Positions 32,685-42,740 of a DNA stretch of 64,000 nt are shown in pieces. The DNA comes from an uncultured Clostridium sp. (lineage in GTDB: Bacteria; Bacillota; Clostridia; TANB77; CAG-508). Numbering within the stretch: position 1 is the stretch's first letter; every line of letters starts with the position of its first letter. The notes under the pieces are model-generated. The model was not told the origin of the DNA, made no database searches, and saw only the letters and a list, made by a program, of their open reading frames with translations. Where the stretch lies: positions 1-64,000 of the forward strand of contig CAKNIZ010000002.1 of NCBI GenBank assembly GCA_930980855.1, given 5' to 3'. The translations under genes and the position numbers were made by a program.

Positions 32685-35507
32685 TTATTCTAAATATTTT
32701 TTTAAGAATTGTCCTGTATAACTTCTTTCATTTTGGCATATTTTTTCAGGTGTTCCAACAGCTATAATTTCTCCACCTTTGTCTCCACCTTCTGGTCCTA
32801 AATCAATTATATAGTCACATGTTTTTATTAAATCTAAATTATGCTCTATTACTAATACCGAATTTCCAGCGTCTACTAGCCTTTGAAGTATATCAACTAG
32901 TCTATGAACATCGTCAATATGAAGTCCTGTTGTTGGTTCATCCAATATATATAAAGTTTTACCAGTAGAACGTTTTGAAAGTTCAGTTGCTAGTTTTATT
33001 CTTTGAGCTTCTCCTCCTGAAAGTGTTGTAGAAGGTTGTCCTAATTTAATATATCCAAGTCCTACATCATTAAGAGTTTGTATTTTTTGTTTTATTCTAG
33101 GTATATTTTCAAAAAATTCTAATGCTTCCTCTACTGTCATATCTAATACATCTGATATGCTTTTTCCTTTATATTTAACTTCCAATGTTTCTTTATTATA
33201 TCTCTTTCCTTTGCAGACTTCACAAGGTACATAAACATCTGATAAAAAGTTCATTTCTATTTTTATTATTCCATCACCATTACAAGCTTCACATCTTCCT
33301 CCAGGTACATTAAAGCTAAACCTTCCTTTATCATACCCTCTCATTTTTGCTTCATTTGTAGTTGCAAAAATGTCTCTTATTATATCAAATACTCCTGTAT
33401 ATGTTGCTGGATTTGAACGAGGTGTTCTTCCTATTGGAGATTGGTCTATATTAATGATTTTATCAATATTATGCAATCCTTTTATGCTTTTACACTCTCC
33501 AACTTTTTCGTTTGATTTATTAAGTTCTTTATTTATATTTTTATAAAGTACTTCATTTACAAGTGTACTTTTCCCTGAACCAGATACTCCAGTTATACAT
33601 ACAAATTGACCAAGAGGAAATTTTACACTAATGTTTTTTAGGTTATGCTCTTTAGCGCCAACTATTTCAATAGATTTTCCATTAGATTTTCTTCTTTTTT
33701 TAGGTACTGTTATTTGCTTTCTTCCAGACAAATATTGTCCTGTAATTGAATCTGGAACTTTGGCTATTTCTTCTGCTGTTCCTTGAGCCATAACTTTCCC
33801 ACCATGCACTCCTGCATATGGTCCTATATCTATTACCTCATCTGCAGCATACATAGTATCTGTATCATGTTCTACTACTATTACAGAATTGCCTAAATCT
33901 CTTAATTTTTTTAAAGTTGCTATTAGTTTATCATTATCTCTTTGATGCAGTCCTATACTTGGTTCATCAAGTATATACATAACTCCTGTTAAACCAGAAC
34001 CAATTTGTGTTGCTAGTCTTATTCTTTGTGATTCACCGCCAGATAATGTCGCAGCACTTCTTGAAAGAGTTAAGTAGTCTAATCCTACATCTATTAAAAA
34101 TTGTAGCCTTGTATTTAACTCTTTCAAAATTTGATCTGCTATCATAGCATCTTTTTCACTTAAAGTTAAATTATTTATATATTCTTTGATATGCACTATT
34201 GACATATCTGTTAATTCGTTTATGTTTTTATCGCCTACTCTTACTGCCAAACTTTCTTTTTTTAGCCTTGCTCCATGACATTCTGGACATTCCATATTAC
34301 TCATATACATTTCGTAAAATTGTAACATTCCTTGTGATTTAGTTTCTCTATGTCTTCTTTCAAGAGTAGGTATTACACCTTCAAATGGTACTTTGTTTCT
34401 TCTAACGCCAAATGCAGTTTCATACTCAAATTCTATTTCTTCATCGCCAGTACCATATAGAATTTTATCAAGGAAAGATTTTGGCAAGTCCTTTATAGGC
34501 TTAGATATATCTACTTTATAGTGTTTTCCAATTGCTTCAAAATACATTTTAGCAATTGTATCACCTTTTTTCATGGTACTAGCACCAAAAGCCTTAACTC
34601 CATTATATAATGTTAAATTCTTGTCAGGTATTATTAAATCTTCATCCATTTTCATAAGATATCCAATACCTGTACATGTTGGACATGCACCCATTGGGTT
34701 ATTAAATGAAAACATTCTTGGAGATAGTTCTTCAAAACTAATACCACAATCAGGACATGCATAGTTTCCGCTATATAATAGTTCTTTTCCTCCTACTACA
34801 TCTACCACTACTAGATTGTTGGCATTTTTCATTGCTGTTTCTATTGATTCTGTAAGCCTTGCTCTAATGTCTTGTTTTATTACTAATCTATCTATTACGA
34901 TATCAATATTATGTTTTTTCTTTCTATCTATATCAATATCATCATTTAAATCAATAATTGTTCCATCTACTCTCGCTCTTACAAATCCTTCTTTTTGGAA
35001 GTCTTCTAATAGTTTTTTATATTCACCCTTTCTCCCTCTAATAACAGGTGCTAGAATTTGTATTCTTGTACTTTCTGGCAATTCTAAAACACTATCAACA
35101 ATTTGGTCAATAGTTTGTTTCTCTATTTTTTTACCACAGTTAGGACAATATGGCACACCTATTCTTGCATATAGAAGACGAATGTAGTCATATATTTCTG
35201 TAACTGTTCCTACTGTTGAACGTGGGTTTTTAGAAGTGGTTTTTTGGTCAATAGATATTGCTGGTGACAATCCTTCTATCGATTCTACATTTGGTTTATC
35301 CATTATTCCTAAAAACTGCCTAGCATATGATGATAGACTTTCTACATACCTTCTTTGACCTTCTGCATAAAGTGTATCAAATGCTAGAGATGATTTACCT
35401 GAACCAGATAATCCTGTAATAACTACTAATTTATCTTTTGGTATTTCTATATCAATATTCTTTAGATTATGCTCTTTGGCTCCTTTTATTATTATTTTAT
35501 CACTCAT
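32685..35507 (-). CDS. uvrA: Excinuclease ABC subunit A
   Basis: A 940-residue DNA damage sensor of nucleotide excision repair. Two ABC ATPase modules are seen: Walker A motifs [14 protein letters not shown] and [14 protein letters not shown], and signatures [12 protein letters not shown] and [12 protein letters not shown]. Zinc-binding CxxC pairs are present (CPNCGKK, CPDCG...CPTCTG and CEACNGDG...CEVCKG). It hands DNA to UvrB, whose gene lies 1.5 kb away on the same strand, separated by an oppositely oriented gene and two palindromic elements. The start codon follows a weak AGGTG site. Confidence 0.98.
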   Translation of the reverse strand: MSDKIIIKGAKEHNLKNIDIEIPKDKLVVITGLSGSGKSSLAFDTLYAEGQRRYVESLSSYARQFLGIMDKPNVESIEGLSPAISIDQKTTSKNPRSTVGTVTEIYDYIRLLYARIGVPYCPNCGKKIEKQTIDQIVDSVLELPESTRIQILAPVIRGRKGEYKKLLEDFQKEGFVRARVDGTIIDLNDDIDIDRKKKHNIDIVIDRLVIKQDIRARLTESIETAMKNANNLVVVDVVGGKELLYSGNYACPDCGISFEELSPRMFSFNNPMGACPTCTGIGYLMKMDEDLIIPDKNLTLYNGVKAFGASTMKKGDTIAKMYFEAIGKHYKVDISKPIKDLPKSFLDKILYGTGDEEIEFEYETAFGVRRNKVPFEGVIPTLERRHRETKSQGMLQFYEMYMSNMECPECHGARLKKESLAVRVGDKNINELTDMSIVHIKEYINNLTLSEKDAMIADQILKELNTRLQFLIDVGLDYLTLSRSAATLSGGESQRIRLATQIGSGLTGVMYILDEPSIGLHQRDNDKLIATLKKLRDLGNSVIVVEHDTDTMYAADEVIDIGPYAGVHGGKVMAQGTAEEIAKVPDSITGQYLSGRKQITVPKKRRKSNGKSIEIVGAKEHNLKNISVKFPLGQFVCITGVSGSGKSTLVNEVLYKNINKELNKSNEKVGECKSIKGLHNIDKIINIDQSPIGRTPRSNPATYTGVFDIIRDIFATTNEAKMRGYDKGRFSFNVPGGRCEACNGDGIIKIEMNFLSDVYVPCEVCKGKRYNKETLEVKYKGKSISDVLDMTVEEALEFFENIPRIKQKIQTLNDVGLGYIKLGQPSTTLSGGEAQRIKLATELSKRSTGKTLYILDEPTTGLHIDDVHRLVDILQRLVDAGNSVLVIEHNLDLIKTCDYIIDLGPEGGDKGGEIIAVGTPEKICQNERSYTGQFLKKYLE

Positions 35508-35539
35508 TTTTTACACCTACTTATTTTTTTGCTTTCATT

Positions 35540-35568
35540 ATTATAAAACATTTGTTTTGTAATGTCAA
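35540..35568 (-). promoter_or_regulatory. uvrA promoter with a degenerate LexA-like core
   Basis: Minus-strand TTGACA (35568-35563) and TATAAT (35545-35540) are 17 bases apart. The spacer contains AACAAATGTT, which keeps the AAC-N4-GTT core of the Gram-positive SOS box but lacks its flanking CG pairs. LexA control of uvrA is usual in this group, but this site is weak. Confidence 0.65.
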
Positions 35569-35636
35569 TATATTCTTTACTTTTATTTTCAATTTTGTTA
35601 TAATTAAATTACAATTTGCAAAGTAATACTATTTGC

Positions 35637-35734
35637 AATTGTATATTCTAAAATTTTTCTGCTCCTTGCGGTCGCTACGCTCCAAACGCACTTCGCTGGA
35701 AATCCTTCCAGCTCGTTTGAATAAATATACAATT
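35637..35734 (-). repeat. Nested palindromic element, copy 6 (lacks the GNRA hairpin)
   Basis: Minus-strand orientation. It keeps TCAAACGAGCTGGAAGGATT, the GCGTTTGG partner and CGTAGCGACCGCAAGG, but the 5' closing strand and the GNRA hairpin are deleted, so the left arm passes straight into TCAAACG. Outer repeat: ATTACAATTTGCAAAGTAAT (from 35609) against AGTAATTGCAAATGTAAT (to 35764). It lies between the divergent starts of uvrA and the gene at 35791. Confidence 0.85.
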
Positions 35735-35790
35735 TTCCTAAAATAGTAGTAATTGCAAATGTAATCATAACTTAATTGGAGGAAAATAAT

Positions 35791-36822
35791 ATGAATGAAC
35801 AATTCCAAGAGAGATTAGCTGATATTCAAGATTTAGAAAGAATGCTTGATGATGTAACTAATCAAAAGAAAGATGAAATAGTCAAAGGCAAGCAAGAAGT
35901 AACAGACATCATAAAGCATGAAGGTTTGACATTCAATATACGTCAAAATGATCAAGATGTTGCCGTTACTAAAGACGTATATGAAGTATTAGTTCAAAAA
36001 GATGGTGAATTATATCATGAATTCTATGATGACCAAGGAAATATGCTTATGCCTGCTATATCTGATAAAGCTTTTAATGAAGGTAAAATTTTATCTGAAT
36101 TAGAAAGCGGTTCTTTTGATGAAAATTCTTTAATTTCTAATATATATAAAGACCAAGATTCTAAATCATTGGAAGAATTAGAAAAAGAGCAAACTAAGGA
36201 AGTTGCTGAAACTTTAGGTATGGATGAAAAAGATATAAAAGAATTGGATTTAGTACAGGTTGATACAAATAAGCCTGTTAAACCTAATGATATACAAGAA
36301 AAATTAAAATCTTATATGGCTCTTGGAATGATTATTGATACAAATGAACTTGCTACTTCTGATGATACAATAAAAGAGTTCTTAAATATAGATGCTAACC
36401 AGTTATTAGCAATTAGAATTAATAATGAGTGGAAGATTTTTAAAATCGATGACAAAGGTAATTTAGCTTTAGAAAATAATTTACAACTATCTTCAGCTAC
36501 TCAATCTTTCAATACTATTGGCGAAGATGGTAAAAGAGAAAATAGAATGCCTGAAGTAGAATTTTATAGAAAAGATAATCCTAATATGTCTTTGGCAATT
36601 GATAGTGATAATAGAGACAATAAAACTCAAGCTTTCTTAATTGCTGGAAATAGTAGGACTGCTACTGAAATAGAAAGCACATCTGCTAAATCTCCATATG
36701 CAGATGCCAAAAACAATGAGTTAGTTCAAAAAGCTCAGGAAAATCCAGATAAAACTCATTTACATGAAGAAGAACCTGATGTAGACCCTCATGAGCCTTC
36801 ATTAGAACCTAAGCCTTATTAA
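35791..36822 (+). CDS. Acidic protein of unknown function
   Basis: A 343-residue, hydrophilic, strongly acidic protein. The start MNEQFQERLADI at 35791 follows TTGGAGG. A predicted coiled-coil N-terminus (about residues 1-50) is followed by a beta-rich stretch (KDVYEVLVQKDGELYHEF), a central Glu/Lys-rich segment (SLEELEKEQTKEVAETLGMD) and a Pro/Glu-rich tail (HLHEEEPDVDPHEPS). No signal peptide, membrane segment or recognised domain. It interrupts uvrA and uvrB on the opposite strand and is bracketed by oppositely oriented palindromic elements. Confidence 0.7.
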   Translation: MNEQFQERLADIQDLERMLDDVTNQKKDEIVKGKQEVTDIIKHEGLTFNIRQNDQDVAVTKDVYEVLVQKDGELYHEFYDDQGNMLMPAISDKAFNEGKILSELESGSFDENSLISNIYKDQDSKSLEELEKEQTKEVAETLGMDEKDIKELDLVQVDTNKPVKPNDIQEKLKSYMALGMIIDTNELATSDDTIKEFLNIDANQLLAIRINNEWKIFKIDDKGNLALENNLQLSSATQSFNTIGEDGKRENRMPEVEFYRKDNPNMSLAIDSDNRDNKTQAFLIAGNSRTATEIESTSAKSPYADAKNNELVQKAQENPDKTHLHEEEPDVDPHEPSLEPKPY

Positions 36823-36872
36823 TTTTATATGTAGAAAGTTAAATTATATGTATAAGGATAAATTAAAAAAGA

Positions 36873-36994
36873 GATTGTATATTTAAAATTTTGAGGCTTC
36901 GCGTGAGCGTTCAAACGAGCTGGAAGGATTTCCAGCGAAGTGCGTTTGGAGCTTCGCTCCCGCAAGAAGCAGAAAAATTTTCAAATATACAATT
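36873..36994 (+). repeat. Nested palindromic element, copy 7 (full form)
   Basis: A full copy whose closing stem is GCTTC/GAAGC in place of GTTCC/GGAAC, and whose GNRA hairpin is CGC-GTGA-GCG. Inner hairpin GCTGGAA/TTCCAGC. The outer inverted repeat is a perfect 16 bp, TGTAGAAAGTTAAATT at 36830-36845 and its complement at 37016-37031; the right arm covers the uvrB stop codon. It lies between convergent genes. Confidence 0.9.
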
Positions 36995-37018
36995 CTTTTG
37001 AATTTTATTATAAAAAAT

Positions 37019-38980
37019 TTAACTTTCTACATAGTTTTCAAGTTCTTTTATTTTATCTCTTATTTCAGCTGCTTTCTCAAATTCTAAGTTTTGAGCATAT
37101 TTTAACATCTCGTCTGTCAATCTATTTATTGCATCTTTTATATCTTCGTCTTTCTTAATTACTTCATCTTTTGTAGTATCTATTTGATATGTTGCCTTAA
37201 TTGTTTCTCTTACAGCCTTTTTTATTGTTGTTGGAGTTATATTGTTATCTTTATTATATTTCTCTTGTATTGCTCTTCTTCTATTTGTTTCTGATATTGC
37301 TTTTTCCATTGAAGGAGTTAATTCATCTGCATACATTATAACTTTACCGTCTGTATTTCTAGCAGCACGTCCAATTGTTTGTATTAACGACCTTTCTGAA
37401 CGTAAAAATCCCTCTTTGTCCGCATCTAATATTGCTACTAACGATACTTCTGGTATATCTAGTCCTTCTCTTAAAAGGTTAATACCAACTAGAACGTCAA
37501 ATTTACCCATACGTAAATCTCTAATTATTTCCATTCTTTCTAGTGCTTTGATATCTGAATGCATATATCTTACTTTTATATCTAATCCCTCTAAATATGA
37601 AGTTAAATCTTCTGCCATCTTTTTAGTAAGAGTAGTAACCAATACCCTTTCGTTTTTCTCTGTTCTTTCTCTAATTTGTTCAATTAAATCGTCTACTTGG
37701 TTTTCTACAGGTTTTACGTCTATTTTAGGGTCCAACAATCCAGTAGGTCTTATAATTTGTTCTACAACTCTTTCTTTTGAATGTTCTTTTTCATAGTCTC
37801 CTGGTGTTGCACTTACAAATACTACTTGGTTTATTCTTTCTTCAAATTCTTCAAATTTAAGTGGTCTATTATCAAAAGCTGATGGAAGTCTAAATCCATA
37901 ATTAACTAGGGTTTCTTTTCTTGCTCTATCTCCATTATACATTGCTCTTACTTGTGGGATAGTTGCATGTGATTCATCTATAAGTAGCAAAAAGTCTTTT
38001 GGGAAATAATCAAAAAGAGTAAATGGTGGACTTCCCGCTTCTCTTCCGCTTATATGTCTTGAATAATTTTCTATTCCTTGGCAGAATCCTGTTTCTTTCA
38101 TCATTTCTATATCAAAATTTGTTCTTTCTTCTATTCTTTGAGCCTCTAATAATTTTCCATTGTCTTTAAAATATTTTATTCTTTCCTGAAGCTCTTCTTG
38201 AATAGTTCTAATTGCTCTTTCCATTTTATCTGCAGTTGTTACATAGTGTGAATTTGGGAATATCATAACATGATTTCTTGTTCCTTCAACTTTACCTGTA
38301 AGTGGATTGATTACATCTATTTTTTCAACTTCGTCGCCCCAAAAACTAACTCTTACAGCAGTCTCTCCCTCATCAGATGGATATATTTCTACTACATCTC
38401 CCTTAGCTCTAAAAGTTCCTCTTTTAAAATCTAGTTCATTTCTTGTATATTGCATATTGATTAGCTTTTTTAAAACTGTATTTCTTTCAACTTGCATACC
38501 TGGTCTTAATGAAATTATCATATGCTCGTAATCTATAGGGTCTCCTAATCCATATATACAAGACACTGATGCCACTACAATTACATCTCTTGTCTCGAAA
38601 AGTGATGCTGTTGCAGAGTGTCTTAATTTGTCTATTTCATCATTTATTGATGCATCTTTTTCTATATATGTATCTGATGATGGTACATATGCTTCTGGTT
38701 GATAATAATCGTAATAGCTTACAAAATACTCCACGTTGTTCTCTGGGAAGAATTCTTTGAACTCTGAATACAATTGCCCTGCAAGTGTTTTATTATGTGC
38801 TAAAACCAGTGTTGGTTTCTGCACTTTTTGTATTATGTTTGCCATAGTAAAAGTTTTTCCAGAACCTGTAACACCAAGTAAGGTTTGAAATTTCTTTCCT
38901 TCTTCTATTCCATTTGATAAATATTCTATAGCCTGTGGTTGGTCACCTGTTGGCTTATATTCTGATACTAATTTAAACAT
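37019..38980 (-). CDS. uvrB: Excinuclease ABC subunit B
   Basis: A 653-residue helicase-like damage verification factor. Walker [15 protein letters not shown], the beta-hairpin segment [20 protein letters not shown] that locks damaged [12 protein letters not shown], and the second RecA domain with [15 protein letters not shown] and [13 protein letters not shown] are all present. The C-terminal UVR domain ([18 protein letters not shown]) recruits UvrC. Normal length, AAGGAGG before the start. The last codons lie in the outer arm of palindromic element copy 7. No LexA box is visible upstream. Confidence 0.98.
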   Translation of the reverse strand: MFKLVSEYKPTGDQPQAIEYLSNGIEEGKKFQTLLGVTGSGKTFTMANIIQKVQKPTLVLAHNKTLAGQLYSEFKEFFPENNVEYFVSYYDYYQPEAYVPSSDTYIEKDASINDEIDKLRHSATASLFETRDVIVVASVSCIYGLGDPIDYEHMIISLRPGMQVERNTVLKKLINMQYTRNELDFKRGTFRAKGDVVEIYPSDEGETAVRVSFWGDEVEKIDVINPLTGKVEGTRNHVMIFPNSHYVTTADKMERAIRTIQEELQERIKYFKDNGKLLEAQRIEERTNFDIEMMKETGFCQGIENYSRHISGREAGSPPFTLFDYFPKDFLLLIDESHATIPQVRAMYNGDRARKETLVNYGFRLPSAFDNRPLKFEEFEERINQVVFVSATPGDYEKEHSKERVVEQIIRPTGLLDPKIDVKPVENQVDDLIEQIRERTEKNERVLVTTLTKKMAEDLTSYLEGLDIKVRYMHSDIKALERMEIIRDLRMGKFDVLVGINLLREGLDIPEVSLVAILDADKEGFLRSERSLIQTIGRAARNTDGKVIMYADELTPSMEKAISETNRRRAIQEKYNKDNNITPTTIKKAVRETIKATYQIDTTKDEVIKKDEDIKDAINRLTDEMLKYAQNLEFEKAAEIRDKIKELENYVES

Positions 38981-39040
38981 ATTCCCTCCTTGTGACCGCT
39001 TAAATATCCTCTATGTTTTATAGTTTACCATTTTTGCGCC

Positions 39041-39079
39041 AAAAATACAAGATATATGTATTATACCTTGTATTTTATT
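39041..39079 (-). terminator. Terminator upstream of uvrB
   Basis: AAAATACAAG (to 39051) and CTTGTATTTT (39067-39076) pair around a loop and end in A/T runs on both sides. It ends the transcript of the membrane-anchored gene at 39087. Confidence 0.75.
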
Positions 39080-39086
39080 ATTGATA

Positions 39087-39788
39087 TTAATATGTGTATC
39101 TTGCAATTTCAACATCATTAAATTCACTTGAGTGTGATTTTAAATATATTGCGTGACTTTCAAATCCGGTATCTTCAACTATAACATCATAATAATCTTT
39201 TGGAAAATTTGTATTTACAACAACTTTTAAATATTCCTTTGGTACGTTACTCGATGTACCTAGCTCTGTTTTAGATATATCTATTCTAGTTCCGTCTGTT
39301 GCTAATACATATCCCGTATTCTCATCAAATCCCACATCATAAATTATAGGATCCCCCTCAATATTATATATCACAATTATAATTTCATCCGATATTCTAT
39401 TTGTTGCATCTAATTTAGTATTTTCTATAAATGTTTTTAGTCTTTCTTCATTATAAACTTTTTCTTCAACACCATCGAATACAAAAAAGTTTCTTTTAAT
39501 GGCTTCTTCTACTGTAAGCTCTTTAGGTATTTCTTGTAGATTATTCTTGTAATGCTCTATTGCTATTTCTTCATTAGAGATGTTTGAATTAACTTTATTT
39601 AATACATTTTCTTCTTCATGTTTTTTCTCATATGATGTTCTAATAGCCAAACAAATACTCAAGACTATAACAATTATAAATATTATTATACCAATTATAC
39701 TTAGTTTTTTGCTTTTTTTAACTCCTCCCAATACTAGAAAGACAATTCCAATAACAATCAATAAAAATATTAAATATACTAGAATCAT
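39087..39788 (-). CDS. Membrane-anchored protein of unknown function
   Basis: A 233-residue protein; the start MILVYLIFLLI at 39788 follows GGGGAGG. Two hydrophobic helices (about residues 1-22 and 28-50) are followed by a charged linker and an extracytoplasmic domain of about 170 residues (EELTVEEAIKRNFFVFDGVE-like start, then FIENTKLDATNRISDEI and a beta-rich C-terminus). The domain recalls DUF4362-type secreted domains of Firmicutes, but the match is only by eye. Monocistronic. Confidence 0.6.
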   Translation of the reverse strand: MILVYLIFLLIVIGIVFLVLGGVKKSKKLSIIGIIIFIIVIVLSICLAIRTSYEKKHEEENVLNKVNSNISNEEIAIEHYKNNLQEIPKELTVEEAIKRNFFVFDGVEEKVYNEERLKTFIENTKLDATNRISDEIIIVIYNIEGDPIIYDVGFDENTGYVLATDGTRIDISKTELGTSSNVPKEYLKVVVNTNFPKDYYDVIVEDTGFESHAIYLKSHSSEFNDVEIARYTY

Positions 39789-39918
39789 ATTTACCTCCCC
39801 TAAAATTTCCATTTATTATTACAACTAAATTATATCACAATAGGAATAATTTAACAACAATTTGATTATTCAATTGACACATAAAATACACTATTTTTTT
39901 ATAAAATAATTAGAAATT

Positions 39919-40587
39919 CTAAAGTTCTTGTTCATTATCTCTTCTATTTATAAAATCTCTTTTATTACACTGTTTATAGGCTTTTAATTGAACATCTCCC
40001 ATTGCTTTTATTGAATCTATTTTTAAATCATCATAGTAATCTGAAACATATGCAAATGCATATAAATCCCCCATATTCCTATCTTCCAGATTTAATGTCT
40101 CGAGCCTTACATCTCGTATATCTCTAACTTCTCTATCTGTATCAATAAGAACCCATGAATATTTTCCTCTAAGGTCTTTTAAATATGAAGCAACAAAAAA
40201 GTGACCTTCTGTTCCCTGACTTATTCCCTTATCTACTTTTTCGCCCCATTTTTTACTTAAAGTTATAATTTGCATAGTGGGTATGCCAATACTTCTAGCT
40301 AATGCCGTAAATAATGTGGAACTATCACAGCATCCTGTTCTTTCTTTAGATTTTAAAATTTCTGTTGCATTTCTTTTAAATTTTCTTAAATCTCTACCAT
40401 TATGTATTCTTGCAGTATTTCTATTCATCCAAACTAGTATGTTTCTCACACTTCTTCCATCAGTATCTCCTTTAAGTTTCCATGATATTCTTTTTATTAA
40501 ATTTGATATTTCAGTTCTACTTCCACCTTGCAAATATTTATTTATATCTTCGAAATTTGGTTCTACTAATAATCCTTCTCTATTCAT
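39919..40587 (-). CDS. Transglutaminase-like protein
   Basis: A 222-residue protein with a transglutaminase/cysteine-protease fold. The Cys is in KERTGCCDSSTLFTALARS (about residue 98), the His in EGHFFVASYL (about 139) and the Asp in WVLIDTDREV (about 157), giving the Cys-His-Asp triad in order. No signal peptide, so it appears cytoplasmic. One base separates it from the upstream small kinase gene, so both probably come from one transcript. Confidence 0.8.
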   Translation of the reverse strand: MNREGLLVEPNFEDINKYLQGGSRTEISNLIKRISWKLKGDTDGRSVRNILVWMNRNTARIHNGRDLRKFKRNATEILKSKERTGCCDSSTLFTALARSIGIPTMQIITLSKKWGEKVDKGISQGTEGHFFVASYLKDLRGKYSWVLIDTDREVRDIRDVRLETLNLEDRNMGDLYAFAYVSDYYDDLKIDSIKAMGDVQLKAYKQCNKRDFINRRDNEQEL

Positions 40588-40588
40588 A

Positions 40589-41092
40589 TTAACCTTCCTG
40601 TTCTGTTACTTTTTCATACATCATATTTACAATTTCATCTTTTTCTAGTTCTTGTCCTAGTAATGTTTCTGGAATACATTGTAATAGGTCTTTTTCATGC
40701 CACCACTCACGCATTTCTGCTTCTCCAAACTCATGTGCATTAGGCTTTTGCTTATGGCGCTCCAAAGTTTCCTCAAATGGGATGTCAAAGTAATATGCAA
40801 ATATATTATTTTCAAACTCTTTTAGTAATCTTTCAAATAGATTATTATACCATTTAGAGTTTAAAATTCCTTCTAAAATTACAACATCACAATTATTCTT
40901 TCCATACATAGCAAGTTGAAATAGTAATTCTTCTACCTTCGGTTTTTCTCCATCTTTTACATATAGCATCTCTCTTCTTACAACATCTTGAGAGATGAGC
41001 ATTTTTCCATGTCCTAATTTCTTTTGCAATCCTTTTGCTACAGTTGTTTTTCCGCTTCCTGAATTACCTCTTATTATAACTAATTTAGACAT
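40589..41092 (-). CDS. P-loop kinase-like ATPase
   Basis: A 167-residue protein with Walker A GNSGSGKTTVAKGLQ near the start, a QDVVRREML segment and a lid region (LERHKQKPNAHEFGEAEMRE). It belongs to the small P-loop kinase group that includes zeta-toxin-like and uridine-kinase-like proteins. The substrate is unknown. No antitoxin is adjacent. A partly matching ribosome binding site (AAGGAGG) lies just upstream. Confidence 0.78.
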   Translation of the reverse strand: MSKLVIIRGNSGSGKTTVAKGLQKKLGHGKMLISQDVVRREMLYVKDGEKPKVEELLFQLAMYGKNNCDVVILEGILNSKWYNNLFERLLKEFENNIFAYYFDIPFEETLERHKQKPNAHEFGEAEMREWWHEKDLLQCIPETLLGQELEKDEIVNMMYEKVTEQEG

Positions 41093-41119
41093 TTTGCCTC
41101 CTTGAGTGTCACTATTAAT

Positions 41120-41408
41120 TTATATTCCAAACTCTTCTGCATATTTAACAGTCCCTTCTATTTTTTCATCCGTGTAATTTAATTCTATGGCCATAAAATT
41201 TTCGTCAGCCACTTCAAACGGAGCTTTTATACCATATCCTAATGCTGGAACATATCCAAATTTCGGATAATACTTTTCACTACCTAAAAAGAGCTTCAAC
41301 TAAATCCTGCTCATTTCCGTCACTATGTTCAGCTGTTTCAAACGCTTTTTTAACTACATTATATACTTCTACATAATCATTCTTATTTTCTTGTCTTATT
41401 TCTAACAT
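41120..41408 (-). pseudogene. GNAT acetyltransferase gene with an internal deletion
   Basis: The 5' part reads MLEIRQENKNDYVEVYNVVK then KAFETAEHSDGNEQDLVEAL, the opening of YhbS-type N-acetyltransferases. The 3' part, in another frame, reads LGSEKYYPKFGYVPALGYGI and ends NYTDEKIEGTVKYAEEFGI, the family's usual end. The central acetyl-CoA-binding portion of roughly 80-90 residues is missing. At the join the first frame hits a stop (TTT AGG TAG), so no functional enzyme can be made. The break lies at about 41285-41295. Confidence 0.85.
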
Positions 41409-41428
41409 ATTTGTTTTACCTTTCTATA

Positions 41429-41623
41429 TTATTCATCAATTAAATCATATCTTTTAAATATTGTGATTATCATACTATAAACTAATTTTTTTCCTAACAG
41501 TTCTCTGAATTTTGTAGTTTTTGACTTTCCTTCATTTCTTAGTACCTCTAGTTCTTTTCCTAATTTATCATACTCGTTTAAAATATCTTGCAGTGCTTTT
41601 TCAAATCTTTCTAATCTATCCAT
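41429..41623 (-). CDS. Small conserved protein of unknown function
   Basis: A 64-residue protein, MDRLERFEKALQDILNEYDK and onward. GGAGAGAAAG immediately before the ATG at 41623 sets the start, since an upstream ATG falls within that site. It is a helical, charged peptide with a coiled-coil-like first half and a basic middle (GKSKTTKFRELLGKKL). Similar small proteins occur widely in Clostridia, but no function is known to me. Confidence 0.65.
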   Translation of the reverse strand: MDRLERFEKALQDILNEYDKLGKELEVLRNEGKSKTTKFRELLGKKLVYSMIITIFKRYDLIDE

Positions 41624-41691
41624 CTTTCTCTCCATTCATTCTATTTTTTTAATATTATCATAAATTATTGTAATAATAAATATCTTTTGCA

Positions 41692-41737
41692 AAATAAAAA
41701 ATGAAAGAAACTAATTTAAGTTCCTTTCATTCTTTTT
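41692..41737 (-). terminator. Terminator of the aldo/keto reductase gene
   Basis: On the minus strand ATGAAAG pairs with CTTTCAT around a 16-base loop, extended by flanking A/T pairs and followed by a T-rich run. Two bases after the reductase stop codon. Confidence 0.8.
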
Positions 41738-41738
41738 A

Positions 41739-42584
41739 TTAAACATCTGCTTCTGGGTTTAGTTCCATTTTTGCATAGCTTGCTGTTACGGCTGGGTCTG
41801 GAATATAATATCTTTTATTTTTATTAATTTTTGCAATTTCTTCCATCTCTTCGTTTGTTAAAGAGAAATCAAATATATTTCCATTATCCTTTATATGTTC
41901 TGGATTTTTACTTCCTGGAATAACTATATTTTCTGATTGTACATGCCATCTTAATATTATTTGAGCATTTGTTTTTCCGTATTTTTTTGCTAAATCAGTA
42001 AATACTTTTTCTTCGATTAAAGATTTATCTCCATGTCCTAATGGATACCATGCTTGAATATGCATATCATAATCTTTTAATTGTTCTTTTAATTCATTTT
42101 GTGGATAATATGGATGTGCTTCAACCTGTATTACAGTAGGTTTTATTTCACAGATTTCTAGAATTTCTTCAAGAGGCTTTCCTTCAAAATTAGATAATCC
42201 AATAGCTCTTACTTTTCCTTCTTTAACTGCTTTTTCCATTGCTTTATAACCTGCTATATAATCTCCAGCTGGTTGGTGGATAAGTAACAAATCTACATAA
42301 TCTACATCTAATCTTTCAAGCATTTCGTCTACTGCTGTTTCTTTTGTGTATACTGTTGGCCATAGTTTTGATTCTAGGAAAATTTCTTCTCTTGGAATTC
42401 CACTCTTTTTTATTCCTCTTCCTACTGCTCTTTCATTCATATACGCATTTGCTGTATCAATAAGTCTATATCCACTCATTAGTGCATTGTATACAGCATC
42501 TTCAGCTTCTTGTGGCTTCATTAAGAAAGTTCCTAATCCTAATACTGGCATTTCTATACCATTGTTTAATTTTACTGTTTCCAT
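41739..42584 (-). CDS. Aldo/keto reductase
   Basis: A 281-residue NADPH-dependent (alpha/beta)8-barrel oxidoreductase. The start METVKLNNG at 42584 has AAGGAGAG upstream. Catalytic residues can be seen: Asp in RLIDTANAY with Tyr four residues on, Lys in FLESKLW and His in LLIHQP. The cofactor-binding loop IVIPGSKNPEHIKDN near the C-terminus is typical of the 2,5-diketogluconate-reductase branch. The substrate is not predictable. Monocistronic with its own terminator. Confidence 0.92.
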   Translation of the reverse strand: METVKLNNGIEMPVLGLGTFLMKPQEAEDAVYNALMSGYRLIDTANAYMNERAVGRGIKKSGIPREEIFLESKLWPTVYTKETAVDEMLERLDVDYVDLLLIHQPAGDYIAGYKAMEKAVKEGKVRAIGLSNFEGKPLEEILEICEIKPTVIQVEAHPYYPQNELKEQLKDYDMHIQAWYPLGHGDKSLIEEKVFTDLAKKYGKTNAQIILRWHVQSENIVIPGSKNPEHIKDNGNIFDFSLTNEEMEEIAKINKNKRYYIPDPAVTASYAKMELNPEADV

Positions 42585-42702
42585 AATATATCTCTCCTTT
42601 TCAATTATATTTAACATTTTATTTCTTTTATATTATACTACTAAATTATCTATTAATGAAGTTTAAAAAAGTTTTAGCGTATAAACCAATTGTTAATGCT
42701 AC

Positions 42703-42740
42703 AAAAGAACTTTAAGATTACTTAAAGTTCTTCTTTTTAT
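42703..42740 (-). terminator. Terminator overlapping the end of the GT39-like gene
   Basis: AAGAACTTTAA and TTAAAGTTCTT (42703-42732) form a perfect stem with flanking A and T runs. It contains the stop codon of the glycosyltransferase gene (42718). Confidence 0.8.

Noticed and set aside
37242-37796. Long plus-strand frame opposite uvrB (184 codons)
   Set aside because: uvrB is intact and unambiguous on the other strand; the shadow has hydrophobic, low-complexity composition and no start signals.
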